In this document: piece by piece, positions 22,534 to 32,490 of the stretch | How positions within the stretch are numbered: position 1 is the stretch's first letter | How the letters are laid out: the number at the start of each line of letters is the position of its first letter | From: Clostridium kluyveri | GTDB lineage: Bacteria > Bacillota > Clostridia > Clostridiales > Clostridiaceae | DNA length: 64,000 bases | Reading direction: 5' to 3' | Assembly: GCF_001902295.1 (NCBI RefSeq) | Contig: NZ_CP018335.1 | Location: forward strand, 558,001-622,000 | Notes under the pieces: model-generated | The model's input: the letters and a program-made list of their open reading frames with translations, nothing else | Database searches by the model: none | What the model was told of the DNA's origin: nothing | Made by a program: the position numbers and the translations under genes

Positions 22534-25500
22534 ATGGCTAATGGAATTCGTATAAATTTAGATACTGCAAGTAAACAGCAGTTGATATCTGAAGTTGAAC
22601 GTCTAAAAAATCAACTGGAGAGTAAAAATATTTCTTTAAAGATAAATGATAATAATATAAAAAACCAAATAGAATCCATGAGGGTAATATTAGATTCTTT
22701 ATCCAATAATACTAAACCTGTAGATATAAAATTTGACTCAGTTAAAGCTAAAGAAGAATTATCTAAAATTCAAGGCAGTTTTGAGAATATAATATCTGAG
22801 TATAATAAATTAGGCAATATAAAAGTTACTCAAAATTTTGATGACCAAGGACAATTAGAATCATTTGTTGTTAAATTAGAACAGGTAAATGGTTTAGTTC
22901 GACAACTTAAATATGGTAATTCTGGTGAAGGAATATTTACTTTTTTAAGTGGTACAGAAAAGAATAATATTAATGAAGTTGTAAATTCATTAGAAAATTT
23001 TAAAAGTAAATATCAAAGTGTATTAGATACGATTAAAGATACAAAGTTGATTGATTCTAATAAAATAGAAAATATGCAATCAGAATTGAATTCTTTAAAT
23101 CTGGATAATTTTGAAGATTCAAGTTCCATTATTAAAGGTAATATAGATAAATTATCTACGGAAACAACTAACTTGATTAAAGACCAGCAAAAGTTAACTG
23201 AATTAATGTCCAAAGCCAGAGATAAATCTGATTTAAATAATTTAAAAAGACAGCAACAAGAACAGGAAAATTTAAACAAAACTTTAGAACAAGAATATAA
23301 GGATAGGCAAAAAATTCAGGAAGCTATTGCTAAAACAGTAGCTAAAAGGGAACAGGAGAATAAGATTCTTGAACAAAATCAAGCAAAAGCAATTAACAAA
23401 AATCTGGAAAAAGAATATAAAGAGCAACAACAGAATCTTAAAAAGGTAGAAAATATTGTTAATAGATATGAGAAGTCCCTAAATTCTTTGAAATCTAAAT
23501 TCGGCAGTATAATACCAGATAGTAAAATTAATAGCTTAAAAACAAAGTTGCAAGGATTGTATAATTCCACTAATCTAAAAACAGATAAAAATTCTATAGA
23601 TGATGAAATAGAAAAATTAAAAAAACTATCAGATGAAATAAAAAGAGTTAAAGGGTTAGGAAGAAATTTAGGTGATTTCGATAATATTGGAATAAACATG
23701 GGTTCGAGTTTTACAGATATAGAAAAATTTATAAACTCTATGTCGGGTGCAAAAGCTTCAATATCTTCCATAAATAATGCCACAGATAGATTTGGAAATA
23801 ATTTAAAAACAGTCAATTATATTGTAGATGAAGGGTCAGGAGTTGCTTATAAATATAGAGTTGTTATAGACGAAAATACAAAAAGTTTATATAAAATGAG
23901 TACTGGACTTAAAACTCTAAACTCCAACAATAAAACCTTTGCTTCAAATATGTTAGAATCTGTAAAAAGCTTAGCTAAGTTTAGTGCTGCAAGTGTTGGT
24001 GTATATGAAGGTATAAATTTAATAAAGAGTGCGATTCAGAATGTTAATGATGTAAATAAAAGTCAAACAAATCTTAGGATGGTAACTGGGATGGACGCAG
24101 AAGAAGTTAAACAGGTTACTAAGGAATACACAAATTTGGCTGAGGAGTTGCATGTAAAACAAAGTGAAGTTTTAAATAGTGCTGAAGAATTTTTACGTGC
24201 AGGATCTACAATAGAAGAATCCAAAAATTTGGTAAAAGCAGCAACAATGGGCAGTGTTCTATCTGGACAGGACAGTAAAACAGTAACAGATCAATTAATA
24301 GCAATTAGTAATGGATTTAAAATGAATACCAAGGATGCTAAAGAATTAATGAGTGTTATTGATAAATTGACATTAACTGACAATGAGTCGGCTAGTTCTT
24401 TTTCTGAAATCGCAACAGCCATGCAAGGTTCAAGTAACATGGCTCAAAGTGTAAAAGTAGATTTTGATCATCTGTTATCATACATTTCCACAGTAAGTGA
24501 AGTCACAAGGGAAAATGCTTCTTCTATAGGACAAAGTTTTGCTGCACAGTTTGCTAGATTTCAAAACGTAAAGGGTGGCGAGGATTTTGATGCCTACTCA
24601 GGCGAGGATATAAGCAACGTTAACCGCGACTTAAAAACATATGCGGGTATAGATATAAGATCTGATATGAAAACATTTAAATCTTATGAAACAGTTATAG
24701 ATGAATTATCTAAAAAATGGAGAGATTTAGATGAGGTTGGTAGGGCAGCAATAGCAAAGGCAATGGCAGGAACTGAACACGCAGAAGAGTTTCAAGTTCT
24801 TATGAATAATATGGACAAGGTTAATGAAAAATATGATAAGTTGGGAACTCAAGCCCAGGGATACGCTGAGAAACAGTATAAGATATATGACGAGAGTACG
24901 CTAGCAAAAATTCAAGATTTTACAAATAGTTTATCATCTTTATATCAGGCCAGCATATCTAGTGATACCATTAACTCTGCATTAAAGGGAATGACTGCAT
25001 TTATAAATTATTTGGATAATATAGCTACATCAAGTAAAACCACCAAACTTGCATTAGCAGGATTAGTTACTACTATAGTATTATTAGTTAAAAATTTCAA
25101 AGCATTGTCTGCATCTAATTTTATAACATATTTCAGATTATTACCTCAAGCAATATTGGAAACAAAAGGTGCTACTACTTTATTATCAATGGCTTTCAAA
25201 GATTTAAAACTAGCTATGGTAACATTGATTACTAATCCTGTAACATTATTTATAGCAGCATTAGGAATTGCAACATATGCAATAGGCAAACATATACAAA
25301 AACAATCTGAATTAAAAGCAAAAACTGAGGAATTAAAAACTTCATATGAAAGTTTAACTCAAGCAATAAAAGATAATAGTGCTGAAGAGTTAAAAAGCAG
25401 TTTAGAACCTTTTAATAAACAACAAAATGAACTTAAAACTTTACAAAAACAAAAACAAGAATTAGAAAAAAAAATAAATAATGAACCAACTACAGGAGAT

Positions 25501-28500
25501 CCACGTATTGATTCTGCTATAAAAAATGCAGATATTAATAAGTTAAAAGATGTTAATTCACAAATTTCCGATTTAAATAAAGAATTAAAAGATGCAGGAG
25601 TATCAACGGACAAGGTGTCAGAAGCACAAAGCAAATTAAAAAATATAGAAATGTTACAAAAATATGAAGACGAAGCTTCTGCACAAAAAAAGAAAAATGA
25701 TGCAATAATAGATGAAATAAATGAATATCAGGAATTAAATGGTAAAGAAGAAAAGAATGCAACAACTAAAGAAAGAATGAGTCAATTATCGGAAAGCTTA
25801 TCTAAATCTATAAAAGGATTAGTTATAACTAGAGATAGTGAAGGTGATACCATAATAACTAATACAGGATTATTAGATTCCAATATAAAAATGCTCAAAG
25901 AAGAAAATAAGACAGTAGAGACAAGTGCAAAAGTTAAGATGGAAAAAGCTAAAGAAAGCATGGTTTGGCAAGAGAATGAAACTACAGTTGCATATTCAGA
26001 AATAAGAAAAAGAATGCAAATGTATCAAATTGAAGCTGAAAAATTGCAAAATATTGCAAAACAAGGTGGAAATGAAGAATTGTCAGGTATAGAAGCTGCA
26101 AGGGCAGGAGCAGCAGCTTCTAGAGAAGCTAAAACAGAACAAAATAAATTAAAAGAATTAGATGATGTATTTAATTCCGTAATAAAAACTACAGATTCAG
26201 AAAGTGATTTGTCTGATGAATTAGAAAAAAATAAACAAAAAACTGAAGAAAATACTGAAGCACAAGAAAAACAAGAAAGAACAATAAATGCAGTTAAAGA
26301 AGCATTGGAGCAATATGAGTATCAATTAAAGGTAATTGACAATCTTTTACAAAAACAAGAAAATTACACAGATTCTTTAGCTAAAGGTAGTCAAAAACGT
26401 AGAGATGCTATGTTAGAAGAGATATCTTTATTAAAAGAACAAATTAATATATATGGTGAAGCAAGAGATACTGCTGATAAATATTCAAATAGTTTATCTA
26501 CTATATCAGGGATAAGTGGATCTGGATTAGCAAAACAGGTTGTTGTTGAAGCAGAGAAATATTTAGGGACACCTTATGTATGGGGTGGGGAATCTCCTCA
26601 AAGTGGATTTGATTGTAGTGGTCTTGTACAATATGTATACAGTCGTGTAGGAGTTGAATTAAATAGAACATCACAGGAACAATTCAAACAAGGAACTCCT
26701 GTACAGAAAAGTCAATTACAACAAGGAGATTTAGTATTTTTTAAAAGTAGTGGAACATCTTCAGCACCAGGGCATGTTGGAATATATGCAGGGGAAGGTA
26801 AATATATACAGGCACCTAAAACTGGTGATGTAATAAAAGTTTCAGATTTAAGTGCAAGAAGTGATTATGTAGGTGCAAGAAGAGTTTTATCAAATACCAG
26901 TAGTTCTACAGTAGATTCATTAATTGCTCAAAATGTTACATATGCAGATATAATAAAGAAAGCAAGTGAAACATTTGGAGTTGCAGAGAATTTAATAGCA
27001 GCAGTAATAAAAACAGAAAGTGGATGGGATTCAAACGCTATTAGTTCTGCTGGAGCAAAAGGTTTAATGCAATTGATGGATGCTACAGCTAGTGAATTAG
27101 GAGTAACAGATTCTTTTAATCCATATCAAAATATTATGGGTGGTACTAAATATTTAGCAGAGTTAATAAATAAATATGGTAAAGAAAGAGGAATCGCATT
27201 ATATAATACTGGAGAATATGGTGGTGGAAGTACCTCATATGCTAATAAAGTATTAGGATATGAAAGTCAATATAGTAATGGTAAATTAGAAGTTCCTGAT
27301 ACAGAAGTTCTTGATGCTCTTTCGGCTAGTCAAGAATTCCAAAATAATGTATTAGATTATGAAAATAGTATAGAATCTAAAGAACAAAAGATAAAAGAAA
27401 TATATAAAAATATATATGAAGATAATATAACTCAATTTGATAATGAGACAAAACAGTATGATGATAAAATTCAACAATTAGAAGTTCAAAATAAAATAGA
27501 AAAAGAAAATAATGCGGATTCTATTGAGAATTTAAAACAAATTAGAAATTATAATTATGATAAACTAAAAGTATTACAACAAGAAAAAGTATATATTGAT
27601 GAACAAATAAAAAATTCAAATCAATTATATGATGAAGCTACAATTCAAGAAATGCAGGAGAAAAGTGTTGAATTAACAACTTCTATATTAGAATCTAATG
27701 AAGCAATAAAAGAATCTATAAATAATTGGATAGATGGGGTTATTAATAATATAGAAGCAAAATTTAAAGATACTTTTGATATGATTGATAATGAATTGAG
27801 TAGATTAGAAAATCAATCAACAGTTGATTTGAGTATTAAATTATCGTTAGAAAATCAGAAAGTTGAAGAAACTAAACAAAAAATAAATGAGATTACAGAA
27901 GCGATAAAGGAATTAAATAATTATCAATATACTTCTGGTGATATTACATCTAGTGAAAAAATTAAAGAATTAAATAGTAATTTAGATGAATTAAAAACAA
28001 CTTTAAGTGAATTAGAAAAAAATGTAGTTGATACTAAAAATTCAATTTCTGAATTGGCAAATACAATAACAGATAAAATAAAACAGGTTATTCAAAAGAA
28101 TAATGAGATATATAAGGAAGAATTAGAAAAGAATAAGAAATTATTTACTGATGCTATAGATGATGAAATTGAAAAATTAGATGAGGCACAAAAGAAGTTA
28201 CAGAATAATGAAACTAATCAGGAAAATATTTCAAATGTTATTGAATTACAGAAACAGTTAAACGCCCTAGATTTAAGGAATGACGAAGAAGCAAAAGCAA
28301 AAAAGTCAGAAATACAAAAAGAATTAGATGAAGCAAATAAAAAATTAAGGGAAGATACCCAAAATCAAAATATAGAAGCTAGAAAAGATGCATTAAATAA
28401 AGCTAAATCTGATTATGAAGAGTTAATTGAATCGTATAACGAATCTATAGATGCATCTAATACAGATGAAGTAATAAATAAACAAGCTTCACAAGCATTA

Positions 28501-29622
28501 ATAAATGGTTATTTAGTTGATTCTGAAGGGAATAAAATAGATTTAGAGACAGCATTAATTAATTTTGAAGATAGATTTGGTGACGGTTTAACAGCTATAG
28601 GAAATAAAATAAAGACGGAATTAATAGATCAATTAAAAGAAGTTAAAAATTTATTAAATGAATTTGGAACTTTAGATGCAACTAAGATAACTACATCTAA
28701 TGATGTGAAAACTGTATATGGTACTGGAGTAGATTTAGAAAATGCAAAAGCTATATTAGGGACAGATGGATATAAGTATGTAGATACTGATTTAGTATCT
28801 ACTACAGATTTGGCACCTAAAAAGGGTGATATTTCATTAGGTGGAGTTATTCCTTCTAATTTATTAAATGGAGCAACTAATTTAACTGGTGCTGATAGAT
28901 ATAAAACGGAACAGATGATTCAAATGTATGCTGATTCTACTAATGGTAAGTATTCTACAGTATCAGAATATAATGAAAATACATTAAACGAATATATAAA
29001 ACAAAAATCTAATGATAAAGGAACAGTTTATGCTAGTGGAACGGATTTAGAAAATGCAAAGAAATATTTATCTAATTTTGGATATAGTTTTATAGACACA
29101 ACAGATGTAAGCAAAATGAATTTAACATCTAATGATGTAGTTGTAGGTGGGGTAGGAGTAATGAATGGAATATCGGAAGCTTTAGAAGCTAACGCCACAT
29201 GGTTATGGGGCATGAATAGAACAGAAACGGAGCAAGATATTATAAATTATGCTAAGAAGTTAACAAAGTACCCTATAAATACAACAGGATTTGCAGATGG
29301 TGGAACAGTTGATTTTACAGGTTTTGCAATGGTACATGGTGGCAATGGTAAACCGGAAACTATGTTAAATTATGATCAAGGAGAGAATCTACACAGTTTC
29401 TTAACAGACATTCCTGCTTTAAGTAAAAATGTAATGGATCAAGTATATAATAGGTTTGCTGGTATAGGTAATTTTAATCCATTGAAATTACAGATGGATA
29501 CAGGAGGAAGTACTGTAAATAATAATAGTATTCAATTTAATGTTGATAAGATGCAAGGCACTACAGAAGAAGCAAGAAGTTTTGCAAATAAGGCAATGAA
29601 TTTTATAAGGAAGCAAGGATAA
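22534..29622 (+). CDS. Tail tape measure protein with NlpC/P60 and lytic transglycosylase
   Basis: At 2362 aa the largest gene. Residues 1-480 are coiled coil. ~500-830 is the TP901-type core (SKSQTNLRMVTGMDAEEVKQ region: 'LRAGSTIEESKNLVKAATMG'). Hydrophobic segments at ~838-858 and ~900-920. NlpC/P60 peptidase at ~1335-1455 with Cys1361 (FDCSGL) and His1414 (GHVGIY). SLT lytic transglycosylase at ~1475-1590 with Glu1495 (KTESGWD) and AGAKGLMQL. A second coiled coil, then two ~75-80-residue repeats at ~2059 and ~2162 that resemble cell-wall-binding modules of clostridial lysins (VDLENAK...GADRYKTE). It sets tail length and opens the peptidoglycan during entry. A long tail is implied. Confidence 0.9.
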   Translation: MANGIRINLDTASKQQLISEVERLKNQLESKNISLKINDNNIKNQIESMRVILDSLSNNTKPVDIKFDSVKAKEELSKIQGSFENIISEYNKLGNIKVTQNFDDQGQLESFVVKLEQVNGLVRQLKYGNSGEGIFTFLSGTEKNNINEVVNSLENFKSKYQSVLDTIKDTKLIDSNKIENMQSELNSLNLDNFEDSSSIIKGNIDKLSTETTNLIKDQQKLTELMSKARDKSDLNNLKRQQQEQENLNKTLEQEYKDRQKIQEAIAKTVAKREQENKILEQNQAKAINKNLEKEYKEQQQNLKKVENIVNRYEKSLNSLKSKFGSIIPDSKINSLKTKLQGLYNSTNLKTDKNSIDDEIEKLKKLSDEIKRVKGLGRNLGDFDNIGINMGSSFTDIEKFINSMSGAKASISSINNATDRFGNNLKTVNYIVDEGSGVAYKYRVVIDENTKSLYKMSTGLKTLNSNNKTFASNMLESVKSLAKFSAASVGVYEGINLIKSAIQNVNDVNKSQTNLRMVTGMDAEEVKQVTKEYTNLAEELHVKQSEVLNSAEEFLRAGSTIEESKNLVKAATMGSVLSGQDSKTVTDQLIAISNGFKMNTKDAKELMSVIDKLTLTDNESASSFSEIATAMQGSSNMAQSVKVDFDHLLSYISTVSEVTRENASSIGQSFAAQFARFQNVKGGEDFDAYSGEDISNVNRDLKTYAGIDIRSDMKTFKSYETVIDELSKKWRDLDEVGRAAIAKAMAGTEHAEEFQVLMNNMDKVNEKYDKLGTQAQGYAEKQYKIYDESTLAKIQDFTNSLSSLYQASISSDTINSALKGMTAFINYLDNIATSSKTTKLALAGLVTTIVLLVKNFKALSASNFITYFRLLPQAILETKGATTLLSMAFKDLKLAMVTLITNPVTLFIAALGIATYAIGKHIQKQSELKAKTEELKTSYESLTQAIKDNSAEELKSSLEPFNKQQNELKTLQKQKQELEKKINNEPTTGDPRIDSAIKNADINKLKDVNSQISDLNKELKDAGVSTDKVSEAQSKLKNIEMLQKYEDEASAQKKKNDAIIDEINEYQELNGKEEKNATTKERMSQLSESLSKSIKGLVITRDSEGDTIITNTGLLDSNIKMLKEENKTVETSAKVKMEKAKESMVWQENETTVAYSEIRKRMQMYQIEAEKLQNIAKQGGNEELSGIEAARAGAAASREAKTEQNKLKELDDVFNSVIKTTDSESDLSDELEKNKQKTEENTEAQEKQERTINAVKEALEQYEYQLKVIDNLLQKQENYTDSLAKGSQKRRDAMLEEISLLKEQINIYGEARDTADKYSNSLSTISGISGSGLAKQVVVEAEKYLGTPYVWGGESPQSGFDCSGLVQYVYSRVGVELNRTSQEQFKQGTPVQKSQLQQGDLVFFKSSGTSSAPGHVGIYAGEGKYIQAPKTGDVIKVSDLSARSDYVGARRVLSNTSSSTVDSLIAQNVTYADIIKKASETFGVAENLIAAVIKTESGWDSNAISSAGAKGLMQLMDATASELGVTDSFNPYQNIMGGTKYLAELINKYGKERGIALYNTGEYGGGSTSYANKVLGYESQYSNGKLEVPDTEVLDALSASQEFQNNVLDYENSIESKEQKIKEIYKNIYEDNITQFDNETKQYDDKIQQLEVQNKIEKENNADSIENLKQIRNYNYDKLKVLQQEKVYIDEQIKNSNQLYDEATIQEMQEKSVELTTSILESNEAIKESINNWIDGVINNIEAKFKDTFDMIDNELSRLENQSTVDLSIKLSLENQKVEETKQKINEITEAIKELNNYQYTSGDITSSEKIKELNSNLDELKTTLSELEKNVVDTKNSISELANTITDKIKQVIQKNNEIYKEELEKNKKLFTDAIDDEIEKLDEAQKKLQNNETNQENISNVIELQKQLNALDLRNDEEAKAKKSEIQKELDEANKKLREDTQNQNIEARKDALNKAKSDYEELIESYNESIDASNTDEVINKQASQALINGYLVDSEGNKIDLETALINFEDRFGDGLTAIGNKIKTELIDQLKEVKNLLNEFGTLDATKITTSNDVKTVYGTGVDLENAKAILGTDGYKYVDTDLVSTTDLAPKKGDISLGGVIPSNLLNGATNLTGADRYKTEQMIQMYADSTNGKYSTVSEYNENTLNEYIKQKSNDKGTVYASGTDLENAKKYLSNFGYSFIDTTDVSKMNLTSNDVVVGGVGVMNGISEALEANATWLWGMNRTETEQDIINYAKKLTKYPINTTGFADGGTVDFTGFAMVHGGNGKPETMLNYDQGENLHSFLTDIPALSKNVMDQVYNRFAGIGNFNPLKLQMDTGGSTVNNNSIQFNVDKMQGTTEEARSFANKAMNFIRKQG

Positions 29623-29662
29623 TCTCTTTGTTTCCTTTATTTATTTAAAGGAGGGTTTTATT

Positions 29663-30415
29663 ATGAATTATACATTTGAACCAAAAGCAAAATACCATCC
29701 CGATGAAGAATACAAAGCCATAATCCAAAAAAGTATTGGAGAAGAAATTTTAAAGTGGGATGAAGTATACCCTAAAGATTGGGGATTGAATTATGATTAT
29801 TATAGACATTACTCTAAATATGGTACTGGATGGAATAAAGCCAGTAATTTGTTTCACCTAGAATTTAAAACACATGCGTGGTTAAGGTTCCAAGTTTTAG
29901 AGAATTTATATATTGGAAACGCTATGTGCTATGGAGAATACATTAATATCAATAAGACATTTAATGCTGGAGATATAGTAACAATTAATATGGCTAGTAG
30001 TGTAGAGTTTGGGAAAAAGGGACAAGTAAGTTCTAACAGTGCAAATATAACAGCATACTATATATTGCCATTTACATGGCATAATTTTATAAAGGAAGAA
30101 AGTTACAAATACATAAGAAAATATTATAAAACTGAAACTCAATACAATTATCTAAGGGATCATTACTATAAAAGCAAAGTGCAAGAAGTAGATAATAATA
30201 GAAGATACTTTAGGAATGGATTTGATAAATTTGTAGAAGATGACACATTGAGTAGTTTATTGGATTTGGATACAGAAATAAAAAACATGAAAATGATCAA
30301 TGAAAGCACACCATTTGGGGATACAGATCAATTATATTATATTTATAATTATCCATATGGATGTAGATATTTTAACGAGATGATACAAAAAGATGGTAGA
30401 TTATTTTATGAATAG
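29663..30415 (+). CDS. Hypothetical phage structural protein
   Basis: A 250-aa protein behind AAAGGAGGGTTTTATT. Aromatic-rich N-terminus (DEVYPKDWGLNYDYYRHYSK), a beta-rich middle (FNAGDIVTINMASSVEFGKK) and a Tyr-rich helical C-terminus. It directly follows the tape measure gene, where distal tail or baseplate proteins normally lie, but I recognise neither a Dit nor a Tal signature. Best described as a tail-associated protein of unknown family. Confidence 0.5.
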   Translation: MNYTFEPKAKYHPDEEYKAIIQKSIGEEILKWDEVYPKDWGLNYDYYRHYSKYGTGWNKASNLFHLEFKTHAWLRFQVLENLYIGNAMCYGEYININKTFNAGDIVTINMASSVEFGKKGQVSSNSANITAYYILPFTWHNFIKEESYKYIRKYYKTETQYNYLRDHYYKSKVQEVDNNRRYFRNGFDKFVEDDTLSSLLDLDTEIKNMKMINESTPFGDTDQLYYIYNYPYGCRYFNEMIQKDGRLFYE

Positions 30416-30628
30416 GTAAGGAATCCTAGTAGAAAAACGATATATAAAACCAGTATTAGATATATTTAGTTAGAGTAGTATATTCTTATTAAATTTATAG
30501 GAAGTTTCTTTGATTTATGCATAGAATGATACAATTAATCATATAAATGTATGGTGGAAACATATAAACTATATACTATATATTGTGGTATAATTATCCT
30601 ATCATAAATTTATAGGAGATGATTACAA

Positions 30629-32020
30629 TTGTCTACTAGTGAAAAAAATAAAGTGCTTATGACCAAGGAGGAAAGAAATTTAATAATAAAAAGCAATATT
30701 TGTGATGAAAATGAAAATCTAAAAAAAATTTTAAGATTATTTAAAGGAAGTATAAAAGTAAAGGATTTATGGAAAATAAAAAATATAGATGTGGAAGTAT
30801 ATAATCTTATTAAAACTAGAGATGCGGTAGAAGAAATGAAAAATAGTTCTTCTAAAGAATGGGCTCCAAAACAATATATGGGTAAAATTAAAAAGCCATG
30901 TGAATTATGTGGTAATACAAAATCTGAATATAAAACTACTATATTAAATAGAATTAATAATAATGTTCTATTAGTTGGTACAAGGTGTATACACAAATTT
31001 TCTGAAATAAATAAAGATTTGTACGGTATGACAATATATGAATTAGAAAGAATAGTTAAAAAAAATCCCGCAAAATTAGATAGGATTGTATATTTTAATA
31101 AAATATGCCCTTATGGTAAAAATATTTTTTCTATGTGGCAAAATAAATATAATGAATTTGAAATATCATTTCCGAATGAATATGATGATGAGTTTAGTAA
31201 TATATTAAAGAAAGGGAAACGTATTTATAGTTTATATATTAATGGCAAGATTGATCAAAATGAATTAAAAAACTTTAATAGTTATATGAAAGAATTTGAG
31301 TACTTATATAATAAATGTAAAAAATTTCATGATGATAATAAAAATAATAAATATATTTGCACCAAGAAAATAGAAAAGTTTTTATTGGATAGGGGGTTAA
31401 AAATAACTATTGAACATATAAAAAGGAATGGAAAAATAACACAAGATATAGCTAAGTATATATATCATATAGATTTTATTAAGAGGTTTAAAGACAATAT
31501 AAGAAAAATGTTTTTAAAGTATAGAATACAATTAAAAGAAATTAATAATATGTATATAAAATGTTCGTATGAATATGAAGGATTTGATCCTATTTTGTTA
31601 GATATATCACTACAAAATTTCAGTAATAATTTTTCAAATATTTTTTATAATCTAAATATCAATAATCTTACTAAAACAGAACTTTTTAATTTATTAATGA
31701 TAGATGATAATTATAATAATGTGTATGATTTTCTAGGAATATTAAATTATATATTAAGAGGAACGTCATATAATTTTTATATCAATGAAAGATTTTATGA
31801 AAAGCAACAGATTGAATTACATAAAAATAACACTAAGCAATATGTTATAGTTAAATTAAATGACATTTTAAAAAAATATATGTATGTATTTTATTTAAGT
31901 CCATCAAAAATTAAATTAAATCTTTTAGATGATATTGAATTAATAAAAAATTGGACTAACGAAGAAGAAAAAGAAAAATATAAAATTGGAGATATTTCTA
32001 AGGAATGGGCGACTGATTAA
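30629..32020 (+). CDS. Hypothetical Zn-knuckle protein (463 aa), TTG start
   Basis: TTG start 11 bases after AGGAGA; a TGGTATAAT box at ~30,587 suggests its own promoter. A CELCGN motif at ~90-95 with C114 further on may bind zinc. The rest is lysine- and asparagine-rich and helical, similar in style (not in sequence that I can align) to the 545-aa protein at 4.0 kb. It is inserted between tail and terminase genes and closes with its own terminator, the layout of a cargo ('moron') gene. Function unknown. Confidence 0.5.
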   Translation: MSTSEKNKVLMTKEERNLIIKSNICDENENLKKILRLFKGSIKVKDLWKIKNIDVEVYNLIKTRDAVEEMKNSSSKEWAPKQYMGKIKKPCELCGNTKSEYKTTILNRINNNVLLVGTRCIHKFSEINKDLYGMTIYELERIVKKNPAKLDRIVYFNKICPYGKNIFSMWQNKYNEFEISFPNEYDDEFSNILKKGKRIYSLYINGKIDQNELKNFNSYMKEFEYLYNKCKKFHDDNKNNKYICTKKIEKFLLDRGLKITIEHIKRNGKITQDIAKYIYHIDFIKRFKDNIRKMFLKYRIQLKEINNMYIKCSYEYEGFDPILLDISLQNFSNNFSNIFYNLNINNLTKTELFNLLMIDDNYNNVYDFLGILNYILRGTSYNFYINERFYEKQQIELHKNNTKQYVIVKLNDILKKYMYVFYLSPSKIKLNLLDDIELIKNWTNEEEKEKYKIGDISKEWATD

Positions 32021-32051
32021 AAGAACTTATAGCAAATATAGGTTCTTTTTT
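32021..32051 (+). terminator. Rho-independent terminator
   Basis: AAGAACTTATA (32,021-32,031) pairs with TATAGGTTCTT (32,037-32,047), one G-U, followed by TTTT. Confidence 0.75.
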
Positions 32052-32085
32052 AATGCAAAAAATTAATAAAGAAAGGATTGATAAA

Positions 32086-32490
32086 ATGAAAAAAAGTGTA
32101 CCTGCTGAAATAAAAAAGATGCTAAATAGTAATAGCCAAAAATTATCGTATTTTGTTAAGTGGTATGTAGATTCAGATAGGAGTGAAGAAAGTTATAATA
32201 AAGAGATTAAACATAACTGTGGGGTAGAATATGAAACTGTTATGTCTGATTGGCTGCTTAAAAGTGATGTTCAAGAAGCAATAAAGGCATATCTAAAGAG
32301 TTCTAAAACATTAAAGATGTTAGATATTTACAACAGTATGTATAAAAAAGCTGTTAATAAAGGCGATGTAAGTAGTGCCAAGTGGTGTGAGGAGTTTTTT
32401 AAATCTGATTTTTTTGGGGGAAGTGAGGATGAAATTAATAATTATTTAAGTGGAATCCATATTCCAGGTCTAGGAAAGGGTGGCAAGTAG
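32086..32490 (+). CDS. Terminase small subunit (probable)
   Basis: A 134-aa helical protein; ATG 32,086 preferred, with GAAAGGATTGATAAA before it. The N-terminal helices and DWLLKSDVQEAIKAYLKSS, followed by a central SMYKKAVNKGDVSSAKWCEE segment and a Gly-rich tail, are of the kind seen in TerS proteins that load terminase on pac or cos sites. Its stop overlaps the GTG of the large subunit by one base. Size and position support the call more than sequence does. Confidence 0.7.
   Translation: MKKSVPAEIKKMLNSNSQKLSYFVKWYVDSDRSEESYNKEIKHNCGVEYETVMSDWLLKSDVQEAIKAYLKSSKTLKMLDIYNSMYKKAVNKGDVSSAKWCEEFFKSDFFGGSEDEINNYLSGIHIPGLGKGGK

Noticed and set aside
23013..25765. Long minus-strand reading frames across the tape measure gene
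   Set aside because: They are shadows of the coding strand: no ribosome binding sites, Ser/Phe/Leu-rich translations of the reverse of Lys/Asn/Glu-rich codons.
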